Source: Talpa occidentalis
Taxonomy: Eukaryota > Chordata > Mammalia > Eulipotyphla > Talpidae
Direction: 5' to 3'
NCBI RefSeq assembly: GCF_014898055.3
Contig: NW_023603184.1
Coordinates: 109,358,615 to 109,422,614, forward strand
DNA length: 64,000 nucleotides
The translations under genes were made by a program, and so were the position numbers. Shown here piece by piece: positions 11,341-23,405 of the stretch. The stretch's first letter is position 1. Every line of letters begins with the position of its first letter. The notes beneath the pieces are model-generated. The model worked only from the letters and a program-made list of their open reading frames with translations, searched no databases and was not told where the DNA came from.

Positions 11341-12239
11341 CTTTCTTAAATCAGGTAAATTTTAGAAAAGTGAAATGCACAAATCTGCAGAGCAGTTTGA
11401 CACACATATACACACATATTGTTAGCAGGCAGGGTGAGTGATGGGCAGCCCAGTACCCTCAAACCTGCCTGCTCTAAATGGATTCTGTCATTCACTGCAT
11501 AAAGACAAAACATAATCTTAGTGCATAAAACCTTCAAAAAAAAAAAAAAGAACTTTCATAGAACTAGTGTGCAATAGAGAGAAGAGAAGAGAAAGAATAT
11601 AGTTACGATAGTCTCTAATGAAACACCCCAAGTTACCCATCCCCTGGTGGGGAAATGCCCAATCAAATAGGGTTGACCCAAAACAGGACCACTGAGACCC
11701 AAAAGTTTGTCACACATCTGAGGCATCTTCTGCTTGTGACCTATAGGAAAGGAGCAGATGGAGCCAGGCAAGTCTGAAAGGAAAAGAACAAAATCAAAAT
11801 ATAAGTCAAGATAAAGGCTGCTATTGTCAGCCTCCCCACAAGTCTGTCACCCACATCTGTCTCTTTAAAGTGTCTCTTTCTGTGTCCTCCAAGTTACTGG
11901 TATAAGAACAAGGCTGAGAAGTAAGCACAGCTTCTTCACATGTCTCTCTTCTCCATGTGCTTCCTCCAGTCTTTTTCTTTTTTCATCTCTCTCCACTTCT
12001 CCTTCCAGTCTTCCTCTCTTTCCCAGTCTTTTTTAGCTTCTCCCTGCTCAGCTCTACCCTGCCTTGGGTAGGGCAGGAAACCTGGAACCTCCCCTTTCTA
12101 TGGCTATCATGCTGTTACAATATAACCATGACCAAACCAAATTGAAATGTATTTCCACCACTCTTGAAAGTTCCCTTGATCTCTTTCTCAGTCAATAAGC
12201 TACTTACCTGAGGAAACCATTGCTATGATTTCTACCATT
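11341..12239. other. Unassigned block with a pyrimidine-rich segment
   Basis: An A14 run lies at 11535-11548, and a strongly pyrimidine-rich strand (TTTTCTTTTTTCATCTCTCTCC and similar) at about 11940-12060. The open frames 11346-11537 and 11556-11771 (minus) and 11957-12145 (plus) show no domain. It could be an old LTR or a retroposed piece, but I cannot place it. Confidence 0.35.
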
Positions 12240-12426
12240 CTAGAAGAGGGATTAGCAAATTAGTGAGAGGGTTTGGCTCAGACTAGTTATATATAGCCTA
12301 CCAGTTGATTGTATAAATGGGTCTTATTAGAATAAGTTCACATTCTGTCTTTAATGTATTGTACACTGCTACTTTCATGCCACTAGGACAAAGTGGAGTA
12401 GTCAAAACCAAGATAGTGTGGCCTGC
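12240..12426 (+). mobile_element. hAT-type DNA transposon, left part of a split copy
   Basis: TCTTATTAGAATAAGTTCACATT..., GTATTGTACACTGCTACTTTCATG and GGAGTAGTCAAAACCAAGATAGTGTGGCCTGCA follow the left two thirds of a common mammalian non-autonomous hAT element. The matching right end lies about 0.9 kb downstream at 13352-13425 in the same orientation. Confidence 0.6.
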
Positions 12427-13351
12427 ACTTGGGAAGTCAGTCTTTTCTGTATTTTTCAGTGAACCTATAGAAATCCAGTTTCTGAAGCAAGTGAAATTGA
12501 CATCCTATAAAAATAGAGACTGCCTCCTTTTCTGCCCTAGAAACATTTGCTCTTCACATTTGAATGGCATGTATTTGCATTTCAAAGGGGAATGAAACTG
12601 GGAGCCATTCGTTTTCATTTCAAAGGATGAACTAGGAAACTTCTTTTCTTCCCAGTCAAGATCTATGCATATTAGGAAAATGAGATTTATATCCTCTCTG
12701 GGAAAGTAGATGGTAACTGTATAGCAGTTCCCATATAAACTCTCAGAATCATAATTCTGTGGTTACTCTCCTGTGGTACAAAAATCTCTCTTTTGTGTTG
12801 TGGTGCTAAATGTCCAGCTTTCATCACATTGCCCTAAAGAAAAAAACTGAAGGAGAACCTTCTTCTGCAGGGAAACCAATGTAGTTATTTCTGTAAGATA
12901 CAGTCTGCACTCAGAGTCCTCTATCATAGGACTTTGTAGTGGGTGTGGTGAGGTAACATACATCTGAAAAGGTGTGATCCTGTACCTATGAATTATATAC
13001 AATATAGTTAAACAAGTCTTCTCTTAATTAAAAAAAGAGAGTGTGTATTATACACAAAAAGTCCACAAATAACAAAAGAAATTCACCTTTATGAAATTTT
13101 ATGAACACAGGGTTCTCAGGCCTAATATATTTTATTTGTATTTACCAAAATACAGCCCTGGTTTCTGGTTTATTGTCTATTGCTATGTAAATCATGTCTT
13201 AAAATTTCAAGAGATATTTGTGATATTTCAAAAGTTTTTCCACTTAATAAAGACATTTAATCATAAAAAATAAGTAACAGTCTGCCTTTGATCCAAAAAC
13301 TTCATTTCCTTTTAAGACAAAACAAATGAATATTGAAACTAAAACATTACC
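12427..13351. other. Sequence separating the two halves of a DNA transposon
   Basis: About 925 bp lies between the halves of the hAT-type element. Near its right side, 12950-13030 (GAGGTAACATACATCTGAAAAGGTGTG...) resembles the L1 3'-end piece at 18913-18990, so a decayed L1 insertion is a plausible cause. The rest is not recognised. The open frames 12317-12595, 12763-13002 and 13091-13273 are not supported as genes. Confidence 0.4.
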
Positions 13352-13425
13352 ACAAAACCTAAAATATTTATTATCTGGTCCTTAACAGAAAAAGGTGACC
13401 AACCCCTGTTTTAGAGTGGTATTAC
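13352..13425 (+). mobile_element. hAT-type DNA transposon, right end of the split copy
   Basis: ACCTAAAATATTTATTATCTGGTCC followed by CAGAAAAAGGTGACCAACCCCTG is the right terminus of the element whose left part is at 12240-12426. Confidence 0.65.
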
Positions 13426-13429
13426 TGTC

Positions 13430-14392
13430 TTGAACTAAAATACATGGGATCATAAGTTTGTACTCTGTGTGGTTTCTTTTGTTTGACATACTGTTTTACA
13501 GATATATATCCATATAGTTGTATGTAGCAATGGTTGTTGTAATGTCTAAGTGAATTCTGTTATACGAATATTCCACAATTTGGCTATTTTCTGTTGATGA
13601 CCATTTGAGCTATTTTCAGTTTTTAGTTATTATGAACATTGTTGTACAAGTACTTGTGGACATACGCTTTCATTTGGGGAGTATAATTTCTAAGTCATAG
13701 GAGAGATACATGTTTAACATTTGTATGAATTCTAATTTGTAAAAAAAATGGTTTCATTAATTTACACAATCAGTGTATTATATTTCCAGTTGATCCAACT
13801 AATTGTTGATAATATGATCCATCATTTAAATTTAAGCCATCCTGTGCATATGAAGTAGTGCCTTCTTGAGGTTTTATATTTTCTTATTATTTATTAATGA
13901 TTTTGGACTCCTTTTGATGCACTTGTTAGCCAATTGTGTCCTTTATGAAGTGTGTTAAAGTGACTATTATTTGTCCTTTTTAATTTTATTTTTATCAGTT
14001 ACTTTACAGCCTGGGTGAAAGCCATTTATCATATGTTTATAAATATTTTTCTCCCAGTCTGTGACTTGTCTCTTCATTTTTTTGAGTATTTTTTATAAGA
14101 TGTTTTAAATTTTGATAAAGTCCTATTTATCAATTTACTATTGTGTGGTTAATGAGTTCTGTCCCCTAAGAAATCTGCCTACTCAACATTCTTCTCTCTT
14201 AGATTTTACATGTAGGTCAAAGAGCTACTTTAAACTAACTTTTGTATTGGGTGTTAGGAAGAATATCATGACCTTTTTTTGTTTGTGTGTGTGTTTTGTT
14301 TTGTTTTTTATAGTAAAGTTTTTCCAGGAACATTTGTTGAAAATGTTTTCTTTCCTGCATAATTTCTTTAGTAACTTTACTAAAATGCAATT

Positions 14393-14429
<37 letters not shown>

Positions 14430-14960
14430 TGTATAAACCTATTTCTGAATGTTCTATTTTGTCCATTTGTTTGTCTTTTGTTAACACTAATACTACATTA
14501 ATTTAATGTTTGTGGCTTTATAGTTTATTTCAAAATCAAGTTGTTTTTGAATTATTTTTCTTCTTTAAAATTTTATTATTGTTTTTCCAATTTCATATGA
14601 ATTGTCATATCAGTCTGTTTCTACCATATAGTGGGCTGAGATTTTGATTTGGCTCTATAGATAAACTTGGGAATAATTAACATTTAAAAATTCTGATCTT
14701 TTTCAATCTATAAACATAGTCCTTCATATACTTAGGTCTTCTTTAATTTCCCTAAATAACATCTTAATTTTCAGTGCATAAGTGTTATAAACCTTTCATT
14801 AAAAGTATTCCTAAGAGTTTAATGGGCATTGTTTTAATGTTGTTGTTGTTTTTAATTTCTAGTTAGCTATTGGTGGGATGTAAAATACTATTTATTTTTG
14901 TAAATGGACTTTGTCTTATACAACCTTACTGAAACTTACCTATTAGTTTTATAATTTGCT
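13430..14960 (-). mobile_element. Long decayed L1 fragment, antisense
   Basis: The + strand shows antisense L1 text throughout: TTTGACATACTGTTTTACAG, CATTGTTGTACAAGTACTTG, CCCAGTCTGTGACTTGTCTCTTC, AGTCCTATTTATCAATTTACT and ACCTATTTCTGAATGTTCTATTTTGTCC. It is of an old subfamily, with indels and stops throughout. A GT microsatellite has expanded inside it at 14394-14428. The + strand open frame 14112-14501 runs through antisense L1 and the GT repeat and is spurious. Confidence 0.75.
14394..14428. repeat. GT-dinucleotide microsatellite
   Basis: About 15 GT units within the antisense L1 fragment. Confidence 0.93.
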
Positions 14961-15122
14961 TATATTTTTATGTGGATTTTCTCTGTATATAATCATACAC
15001 AAATAGTTTTACTTTCCAAATAAATTATCTATGCACACATGATTAAGCTGATACCCTTACAATTCTAAAGTCTTCAGTGTTCAAGTGAAGAAACTGAGTT
15101 CTAAGAAATGAAATGCTTAGTT
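14961..15122. other. Unassigned host sequence
   Basis: Short unique-looking stretch between the antisense L1 and the solo LTR. No feature recognised. Confidence 0.5.
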
Positions 15123-15220
15123 AGTGATTGTCCCGACCCGCGGGATTCGTAGGGACGAAAAGAGAAGGGCTGAGGATTGAAATGAGGGACTTGAGACAAC
15201 TTGACGCTAGCGGTTGCTTC

Positions 15221-15226
15221 TTTATT
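15221..15226 (-). promoter_or_regulatory. Putative polyadenylation signal inside the solo LTR
   Basis: AATAAA on the minus strand, about 100 bp downstream of the putative TATA box. This is the usual order for a retroviral R region. Confidence 0.6.
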
Positions 15227-15325
15227 TTTTCTTTACCTTCTCTTACTTTTCCCTGTCTTTCTACCTTCCCTGACCTTCTCTCTGCTCCTCTCGCAGTAAC
15301 CCCCTGACCTTCTCGTGGTTCTCTT

Positions 15326-15332
15326 CTTATAT
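15326..15332 (-). promoter_or_regulatory. Putative TATA box inside the solo LTR
   Basis: ATATAAG on the minus strand, at a plausible position between the U3 and R regions of the LTR. Activity is not shown by the sequence. Confidence 0.5.
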
Positions 15333-15474
15333 CCTGGTAGCTCCTCCCATCGTACCTCCCAGTCTCATTTGATTAACAGGAAAAACCTGTGGTTTCTCAG
15401 CAGGCGAAACGGTAAAGAGAAACTTAATTGATGGAACGTGTTGCACAATACTGCGCATGCTCCGGACAAGTGAT

Positions 15475-17980
15475 TAGCTGATCCTAGATGGTGATGAGTA
15501 GGCCAGAGGTCTCTCTGTGATCTACCATCATGTGAATAAGGAGCAACTCTCAGAGTAAACGTGCCACTTCTATTCTGGGCAAGTTATGTTTAGCTGATTT
15601 TCCAAACAGCCCCAGTCCTAGCGTGCCTTTTAGCTGTGTCTATTCCCTCTATACTGGAAATCTGTAAAAAGGAGGTCTTTCCTAAATTCTTATATTTTTC
15701 TTCACTCTTGGAATGAAGAAAAAAATCACAGGATATCTGAGGATCTGAGTCTTGATTTTTCCTCAATGTAGCAAATAAATTTCAATCTACATCCATAAAT
15801 CATATTTTAGTCCAAGATCATATCTTGTTTTTAATTTTTGTTAAAGTTCTAATTATTTGCTTTCTGTTCTTACAGTTCCATTTAGAGTATTCAGTCTCTA
15901 TATTCTTGGCATTGTAATATGTCCTGGATTATAAAGGCAGGCAAAAAACCTATCTATTTCCTGCCATTATAGCTCTTAAAATACTGAGTAAGGGAACTAC
16001 ATTTTACTTTTTTGTACATGATTCAAATTCTCCAATTTCTAAGCGTTAGGTTGGAGAATAGAGAATAAATAAAATACCTTTCCCTTCCCATCACTTTTTT
16101 TCCCCATATTGGTAAGACTGCTGGGTCACACAGGCAAAGTATAGACTGGTTATTCATCTATGATTAGTGGATCTTATCCCCAAATTCCATTAACAGCATG
16201 TCAGACAGCATTGGTTTTCAGTTTTATTAACATTTTCTGTCTCTTCTTAGTGGGAAATCAGGAAATGTATCAAAACCTATTAAGACAGTCATTACTTTAA
16301 GACAAAGTTTGAAATGGCATGTTAGTGTAATAGATTTATTCTTCTAAATATTGTTCCTAATTTCTAATGCTTTCTGGTTTCTTTCATTACAGTTTAAATT
16401 CCTGAGAATGAACTTCTTATTTTTGAAATCACTTATCTTTTCTGAAACATTTTAAACTATATTGCTTTTTAAAAAACAGTCCACTCATCTGTCACTATTA
16501 CTATCATTTGTAAAATGTATTACTTTTGTTTTGAATCAAAAATACACAAAAATTGACTCAGTAGAGGAAAATAGCCCAAATTAAAGCAAATCATTTGCAT
16601 AAGAGGTTAGAGGAGTCAGAAGATAAAGTTTTTATAGAGTCAATCAGCAACTGTTTTTCTGCTAATTTTGTTTAGTAGAATACTCATTTTTCTGTGGGCG
16701 AGCTCTATATTATTTTATCTCAAAATAATTGCTACTTCTATAGATAAATTTGAAATCTAGGTAAAAAATGTGTTGAATATCATTTTAAAATCTTTTTTGG
16801 TAACCTTTTCTTCATTTTGGTACTAAAATGGATATGTTATTTGCAAATAGATTTATATGCAGATTACCATATGGAATGTCATTTATTCTCTTTTCAAATT
16901 ACACATTTCCCCTCAGTTCTGAAATCATTTACATAATAAAAGATGTACATGAAGGAATAATTAATTTGCTTTTTTCTAAGCACTAGAATCCTCTGTGCTA
17001 ATACTTGTGGTGTTTTATCCATCAGCACTTCATCAATAGGGATGATAAAGTAAAGGAATTTCATCTGTCAAAGAAGTCTGACCAACAGCTCTGGAATATC
17101 ATCTAGTCACAGTAGAGAATTATATTGAATTTCAGTTAGCAGGAGAAAAAAAGGGAGTGAGAGGGAGAATAGTTTGTTGTCGTTTGATGCTAGAGATTGC
17201 TGTGTCTGAGAATCTGCTTTCAGTGGAATAATAGATTATGTATTGTAACACTTAAAGAAGAATGAATTAATTACATACTTCTCCCCCCCCCCCGCAAAAA
17301 AAAAAAATGTTGGTTCCTTTATTAATTTTATCTTTTTGCTAACTGGTTTCTGACTTGCCTGAAGAAAAGAAGTATAATCTAATGTACTGTTCCTTAACCA
17401 GTGAATTTGGGTGTCTGTGTATTTTATGAAAAAATTGATGTCTCAAAATATTAATAGGTTTTTCACTTCTCCTTCATTTATTACTGAGATACAAATTTAT
17501 ATGCCTGTAGGACCCAAGCAGGTAATAAAAAATCGTGATTCCTATTTAGTGTAAAACACTAGAGAATTTTAGTCTTCTGTCACCTTATCTATTACTGCCC
17601 ACTTGATCTGACCTGTGCTAAGAATAGAGTATCACATTCTCCAATTGAAAAAAAAAAAAAAAAAACCACTAGGGATTCTTAGATCCTGGAGATCATGAGC
17701 CCCACCTAAAGACGTTCAAATCTTAAATGTTAAGTATTATTGTAGCCAAACAAAATACTTAGAGAAAGATGAAGGGGGATATATAAAATTCATCCACAAA
17801 GATACCAATTATTTTCCTTTATTTAGATGTCTAAATATCTTCCCTTTGAATTCTATCATTACCTCTGAGAGGGAAATATCACTGTCCCCAACTTATCAAT
17901 TATCAGCACAACCAGAAACATCTATGCATTTGTAAATATGTATAAAAATGATGTCTATATGTCTTTAAATATATTATTCT
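15475..17980. other. Unassigned, repeat-poor sequence
   Basis: Apart from a C-run/A-run pair at 17283-17308 and an A18 run at 17648-17665, I recognise no repeat. Around 16550-17250 the sequence is free of visible transposons and contains an ATTTGCAT octamer near 16589. It could be conserved noncoding DNA, but that needs alignment. Confidence 0.45.
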
Positions 17981-18007
17981 TGTGTGTGTGTGTGTGTGTG
18001 TGTGTAT
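17981..18007. repeat. TG-dinucleotide microsatellite
   Basis: About 13 TG units. Confidence 0.95.
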
Positions 18008-18129
18008 AGCTAATGAGAGGTAACATTACTTAGCAAAAAACTGTACTCAATATCGAACCTATGACCGCTTATGGTGCCTGAGGTAGGGGAATTAGGGCTA
18101 CAGAGAGAATTAGAGCTGCCAATCAGCTG

Positions 18130-18535
18130 TCCTTAAGATAAGTAGTTAATCCTGAATTTTCTGGGCAGGCCTGTATAATCACATGGGTCCTAAAAAATGG
18201 AAGAAAGAAAACCCAATAAGAGTCAGAGGAGGGAATGTGACAATAGAAAGGGAACTTGGACTAATGCAACATGAGAAGGACTCCACCTGCTACTGATGGC
18301 TCAACCAATGAATTTGGGCAACCTCTGAAAGCTGGAAAAAGTCAGAAAATGGATTTTCCCCTACAGCCTCCAGAAAGGATTGCAGCCCTGCTGACACCTT
18401 GATTTCAGCCCAGTGCAACTCTTTTTTGGAACTTTTACTTCCAGAACTGTCAAATAAGAAATTCATGTTGTTTAAACTACCAAGATTGTGGTAAATGATG
18501 AGAATAGCATTAAACTAATGCAAGAAGCAGTATTT
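18130..18535 (+). mobile_element. MaLR-like (MLT1-type) LTR remnant
   Basis: In order it contains AATCACATGGGTCCTAAAAA, GAAAGCTGGAAAAAGTCAG, CCCCTACAGCCTCCAGAAAG, GCAGCCCTGCTGACACCTTGATTTCAGCCCAGTG, CCAGAACTGTCAAATAAGAAATTCATGTTGTTTAAACTACC and a final AAACTAATGC. That is the standard order of ancient ERVL-MaLR LTRs. The same family recurs at 27655-28025. The assignment to a subfamily is from memory. Confidence 0.65.
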
Positions 18536-18539
18536 ACAC

Positions 18540-19005
18540 TAGACAAGTTATGGAAGCAACATATATGCCCATTGATAGAACACTGGATTAAGAAGATATG
18601 GAAAATACACATAATGGAATACTAATTAGCTTTCAAAGAAAGACGAACTCTTGCCATTTGCCACAACATAGATGTAACTGAATGGGATTATGCTACATGA
18701 AATAAACACCAAATGATTTCACTAATGTGTGGTATAGAGAGGGGAAGAAAAAGGAACTGACAAAACTAAATCAAAATAAAACCTAGAAATACAACTGCAG
18801 GATTGAGGCTACTAGAGGGGGTAGAAGGGTAGGGGTGGGGACAAAGGAGGAAGGGGGCAAAATGGTCTAGAGCAAAGGATGATGGGAGTGCTTGGATGGG
18901 GAGTGGGGGTGGGGAGGTAACATATATCTGAGGCAGTGTGAATCTATACCCCTAAATCATGTACAATATTGTAAACCACTATTAGCCAACAAAGGAAAAA
19001 ATGAA
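18540..19005 (+). mobile_element. Decayed L1 3' end
   Basis: Sense-strand L1 text: CCCATTGATAGAACACTGGATTAAGAAGATATGG, ATAATGGAATACTAATTAGC, then TGAAATAAACACCAAATGATTTCACT and the G-rich 3'-UTR block (18815-18920). It ends with AACATATATCTGAGGCAGTGTG and CAATATTGTAAACCACTATTAGC. No intact frame. Confidence 0.8.
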
Positions 19006-19984
19006 AAATGAAATGCAACAGCCGACTGATGAAAGGACAGCATCATGTTCTCTGCCATGTGTCTCATTGATCCAGCAATTTCCAGAAATGTCAGACTCTG
19101 TGTACAATGGGACTAAGCCTTTTTCTTCAAATACAATGACTTTCTAGCTACTTTGCTTGGGCTATTTCGCAGCTCATAGAGATGCACCCACTACAGAAAT
19201 GCACCCACTATAGGGAGAATTCTATGGATTGAAATAAATAAATATTTTTGAGGGTAATAAATACACGGTTCTCTTAATTTTGTGCTGCTAGTTTCATGAA
19301 TGTATACTTATGTTGAAACTTACCAAATCATACATTTGAGTTTCTTGTACAACTGTTCCACTTCAACAAAGTATTTTTTTTTTTTTTTAATGACATGTGA
19401 ACTCTTGATTTTCAAGTATCTCTCACTGCGCTAAATACAGCAGTGGGCTCAGTGGTATGGATGGTGCCATCCTGCTTTGTGGGCCATGAATTTCACATAA
19501 TTTGCAGGTTGCTTCCCAGCATGAGTCCTCAACTGCATCTTCTTGGCAGCTGTAAAAGGTTTGGGGTTCACTTAGTACCTCATTTTCTTAATGTGGCAAT
19601 AGCTAATTCTTTTCCCTTTATAGCTTTCATGTGATAAAGAGAGAAGCAGGAAAGCATTCATGTGTCTCCTCCTGAGTTTCCACTGTCCATACTGACTTGA
19701 CCAGGAGGGAAAGGTTACTCTTGTTTCAGGAGGAGTGTGTGGGAAGCAAATTAACTTCCTAGTTAATCCAGAGTGTTTTGGGGTTAATTCCTGTTAATCC
19801 TCTGAGCTCTAATTCATTTCCAGGATTCATAGTTCAAGTTGTGCTCAGAGACCATCATGTTGCATGGCAGTGCTACAATATTGGAAGGAACTGACTCGGT
19901 ACCTTCCCTTTTTATAGCCCCCAAGATACATCACTTGTTTGTTTTCCAGCTTCCAGGCTCTACAGGTGCAGTGGTGAGCTTTGG
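19006..19984. other. Unassigned sequence
   Basis: It holds a small tandem duplication of ATGCACCCACTA(C/T)AG at 19183-19217 and a T-run at 19374-19389. The + strand open frame 19443-19634 has no recognisable domain. Confidence 0.45.
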
Positions 19985-20110
19985 GCTAAACATTGCATCC
20001 ACTCTGGATCCTCTCTATGAATTTGAGCAAATCAATTTCTATTCTCTTGTCTATAAAATGGGGATGACACTTCCTGATGGCTCCTTCCTTTGTATTGATA
20101 GATGTGATTA
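19985..20110 (+). mobile_element. MIR SINE fragment
   Basis: CTATGAATTTGAGCAAATCAATTTCTATTCTCTTGTCTATAAAATGGGGATGA matches the MIR core and its TCTGTAAAATGGGGATAATA segment. This explains most of the open frame 19839-20111, so that frame is not a gene. Confidence 0.7.
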
Positions 20111-22679
20111 ATAATGGAAGCAGAAAATATCTACAGTTCAGACTTCCTCAGAGGCATGGCTAAATAGAAATTATGTGGTACATGTAAGTGATTGTCATAG
20201 ACATGCCTAATGAAAACAAAAACTAAATGGAGAAAGAAAGTGCTACGGACATTAGGGAGGGTTGTTACATATTCCTCAAGTCCTTTTTCAAGCTGAGATT
20301 AAGCCTGAGACTCATTAGTGAAGTGGCTAATCCACTCGATCACTTAACCTCTGGGAGAGTCTGATAGTAGTGATAATAAGCTTCTTTGCTTCCTCTGGAT
20401 ATCCCCAAATTTCACTTAGGATTTTTACAAAATTAATTGTATGCAACAAAACATTTCTCTTTTCATCATTTTCCCCTCAATTATAAACTGTCTTATTAGT
20501 TTAAATATTCTTTTATCAATAATGATGACTCCATTGTGGTATTTCAAAATTCCATTTTGTATTGGTGAGTATATTACAAAATTGGGTTTACAATCTCTTT
20601 TAAATGCAAGCAAATAGGTAATCTTTGACACAATATGCATGCAAACTTTTCTTTCTCTCTGTCTCTGACTGATAGACACACAAATGTGTCCAGACACATG
20701 TGCATTCATGGACACACACCCACCCTCAGTGTTAGATGACTAGCTATTGAACTTGAGGAAAGCCTTAGCTACTACACAGTCTTGGAAATCTTTTCTGTTT
20801 GCTTATGCCTTTACAGTTCAGTGGGGAATTTTTTTATCTGCTCTCTTTCCAGATAATAAAAGAGATACACACTGCATTCTGTATATTAATGCCATAAACG
20901 TCCGCCTCTGGCAAAGCCTTAATGTATGAACAAAGAAAGGAATTGTTCACACAGCAAAACATACAAGAAATGAATACCAGTGGTGGAAAGCTCTCTGTTA
21001 GAGAGAATTTCAGATCATTTCAATGTTTACATTTGCAACTCAAGCATATTGACAGAGCAATGTAAATAGATGTACACTAGGAAATGTAGGAAGAAAATTA
21101 TTTGCACAGATACTGCTAAGATTTTCTAGCTATGTGAGAAATGAAAATGCATTTTTGCCATATTTGGTAAACAGAATGTTATTAAGAGGACAAACCTCAT
21201 GTAAAAGGGAGATAAGCAGAAATTGATTTGAATGTTATTGCAGGGCAAAGTAAATAATCATGATGCATTCAACCTTCATAAATGTGCAAAACCAGATTAA
21301 TTTTCCCAATTACAAGCTTTAATAATATTAAATGACTTTTAAAACATGAAATAGGATAAGAGATTGATGGTAATGATAATCTACAAATGTGTGCGAAGGG
21401 ATATTAATAAATGTTTAGTTAAATAAAGTGGAGAAGGAATGGGGAAAAGAGGGGAAATGCTGTATTAAATAAAGCTAAAGAGATATCCTCAGAACTTCTC
21501 CATCTTTAAAGGCTAATGTACATTCTGATTCTCTAAAAGGAAATAGAGTCTGTGATGTTTCCAAAGTTTTTAGACCTGGAAACTCTTTTACAAAGCACTT
21601 GAGGGACTAAGTGTTGAAGACTATATAAGTAATTGAATGTCTTCCCAGTTGATTCATACTTAAAGTGAACTCCACATTATTCTCATTACTGCTTCAATGA
21701 CCAGTGTTGAAACATGATTTTCTACAAATGAAAAAAGATTTTATAGCAAGGCAAGTAAAGACATCAGTGTTCTATAATCCAGTTCCTGAAACCCAGGTCT
21801 CCATTACAGAGGTTATGCCAGAGAAAAATAACTAGATAAACACAAAGAGGTTTTTTACTATGTAGTTCACAATATATTGGCAAGGTTGCCATAATACAGA
21901 CCCAGAAACTTGGTCTTGTCTTAACTGACATCATATCAATTTCAAAGGTATACTTGGATTAGTTCCTAAAAATTCATTTATTTATAACAAAGAACAAAAA
22001 ACAAAATTGTCAAGACAATCAGGCATCTGTATTCTCTGACCAGTACCTCTTCTCTTTATAGATCAATCTATTAAGGAGGTCAAATTAAATCAGAAGATTA
22101 TTGGGTAGCCATGGATCAGAGCAAGAAGTGCTTTTACTAGCACACTGTTAATAGCATCCTATCAGGCTTTTAGAGCATGATCTATCCAAATCCAGAAAGG
22201 GCCATACCCTGTGAGTTCTATCCTTGTTCATGGTAGAAGTCATATGAATGCTGTCAAGTGCTTCTCCTTTTTATCTGTTCTTCAGTGTTTTTTGCCAAAC
22301 ACTACATTTTAACGGAATCTTTCTTCTTTGTTTATGATAATGCAGTTAAATCTATATCAGCAAATTTAGACATGATGTTACAGGCAGATTTCACCTAAAG
22401 CTACAACCTATAAATAGGTTAGAAAAATTGATCATTGCCCAGTATAACTTTCCATAATATTAATCTCACAATTACCATTTTCCCACATTCTGGATAATAT
22501 CTTGCTATTGTATCTTTTTACTTGGTATACGCAGAACCTGGTACATTCAGACTACCCTGTTGCACTATCAATTGTTTGGAGATGTTAATCAGACACTATC
22601 ACATATACACATGTGTAGCATAACTGAGCATGTACTACTCACATCCATTAGTATTTTTTTCTGGCAACAGTCATAAGGA
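20111..22679. other. Unassigned, repeat-poor sequence
   Basis: I recognise no transposon here. The stretch 21180-21420 is rich in TAAT/ATTA-type motifs (GATTAATTTTCCCAATTACAAGC) and looks like unique, possibly conserved noncoding DNA. The minus-strand open frame 20425-20715 and plus-strand 20747-20929 lack domains. Confidence 0.45.
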
Positions 22680-22965
22680 AGAGAGACCAAAAGCACTGAA
22701 GACTTAATACTAATGGGCATAGCTCGCAGCCAATGACAAACTCCAGACTCCTAATCCCCAGATATGATAAGTCTGAAATTTATTTTATATCCTCTCAGGA
22801 ACCTCCAGTGGAATTGAGTCACAATTGCCCACAGTGGTTATGACCTGCTTATTAAGTGCAGCATATATGTCTTCCTTTCCTCTTCCACTTCCCAACTCAT
22901 GCTTCCTGCACTTCAGTTGCTTGTCTCATAGTTCCAGGGGACCCTAATCTAAGATAATATGTAAT
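22680..22965 (+). mobile_element. Possible ancient LTR remnant
   Basis: The 3' part, with TTCCACTTCCCAACTCATGC, TTCCTGCACTTCAGTTGCTTGTCTCATAG and GGGGACCCTAATCTAAGATA, resembles the ends of old ERVL-type LTRs. The 5' part is not recognised and no target duplication is visible. Confidence 0.35.
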
Positions 22966-23390
22966 TGTAGAATTGAATCAGAAATCTGGTCTGGAAGCAT
23001 TACTTTCTTCCTGGCAGCTCAACTCATTTTTTCAAGCATTTTAAATACCTATGCCTGGACTTGTGTAAACTGTAGAATTTCAATCTGCTTATATATCATT
23101 GATCAATCCACAACATGTAGTGAATATTCTACCTTTCTTAGAAAAATCATTCCTTATATCATGAGCCAACATTCTATAGTTGGTCAATGTGTTAACATAG
23201 GTGGTTTACCTCTTTGGCATAATAGTAAAGGATAAATTGGACTAATTTATAGGATGAACTCATCTTTGCAATGAAAAAATAAAGTATCTGAATTGTTAAA
23301 AGGCCTATAAAAATCTTTAAACTTTATATGATTTTAAATTCCTTTAGATAAATTATTTTTTTTAAAAACAGGATATCATTATCTTTAAAA
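22966..23390. other. Unassigned sequence
   Basis: No gene or repeat recognised. The region ends at the target duplication of the next SINE. Confidence 0.5.
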
Positions 23391-23405
23391 TGTACTTTTA
23401 TTTTT

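Larger units (their letters stand above)
15129..15468 (-). mobile_element. Solo LTR of a class II (betaretrovirus-like) endogenous retrovirus
   Basis: This 340-bp element begins TGTCCCGACCCGCGGG and ends GCTCCGGACA, so its termini are the inverted pair TGTCC/GGACA. Exact 6-bp direct repeats AGTGAT flank it at 15123-15128 and 15469-15474. A 6-bp duplication is usual for class II retroviruses. Read on the minus strand, a TATA-type box (ATATAAG, 15332-15326) precedes an AATAAA signal (15226-15221) by about 100 bp. That layout gives a U3 of roughly 160 bp, a short R and a U5 of about 75 bp ending in GGTCGGGACA. No gag, pol or env and no second LTR are present, so internal recombination removed the provirus. 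GC content is higher than its neighbours. The exact flanking repeats point to a moderately recent insertion. Confidence 0.88.

Noticed and set aside
14112..14501. 129-codon plus-strand open frame
   Set aside because: Low-complexity Phe/Cys/Val translation across antisense L1 and a GT microsatellite.
19183..19217. Short tandem duplication as a possible functional repeat array
   Set aside because: Only two units of about 17 bp, with a mismatch. Ordinary slippage explains it.
19839..20111. 90-codon plus-strand open frame
   Set aside because: Its 3' half is a MIR fragment. No domain and no supporting splice or start context.
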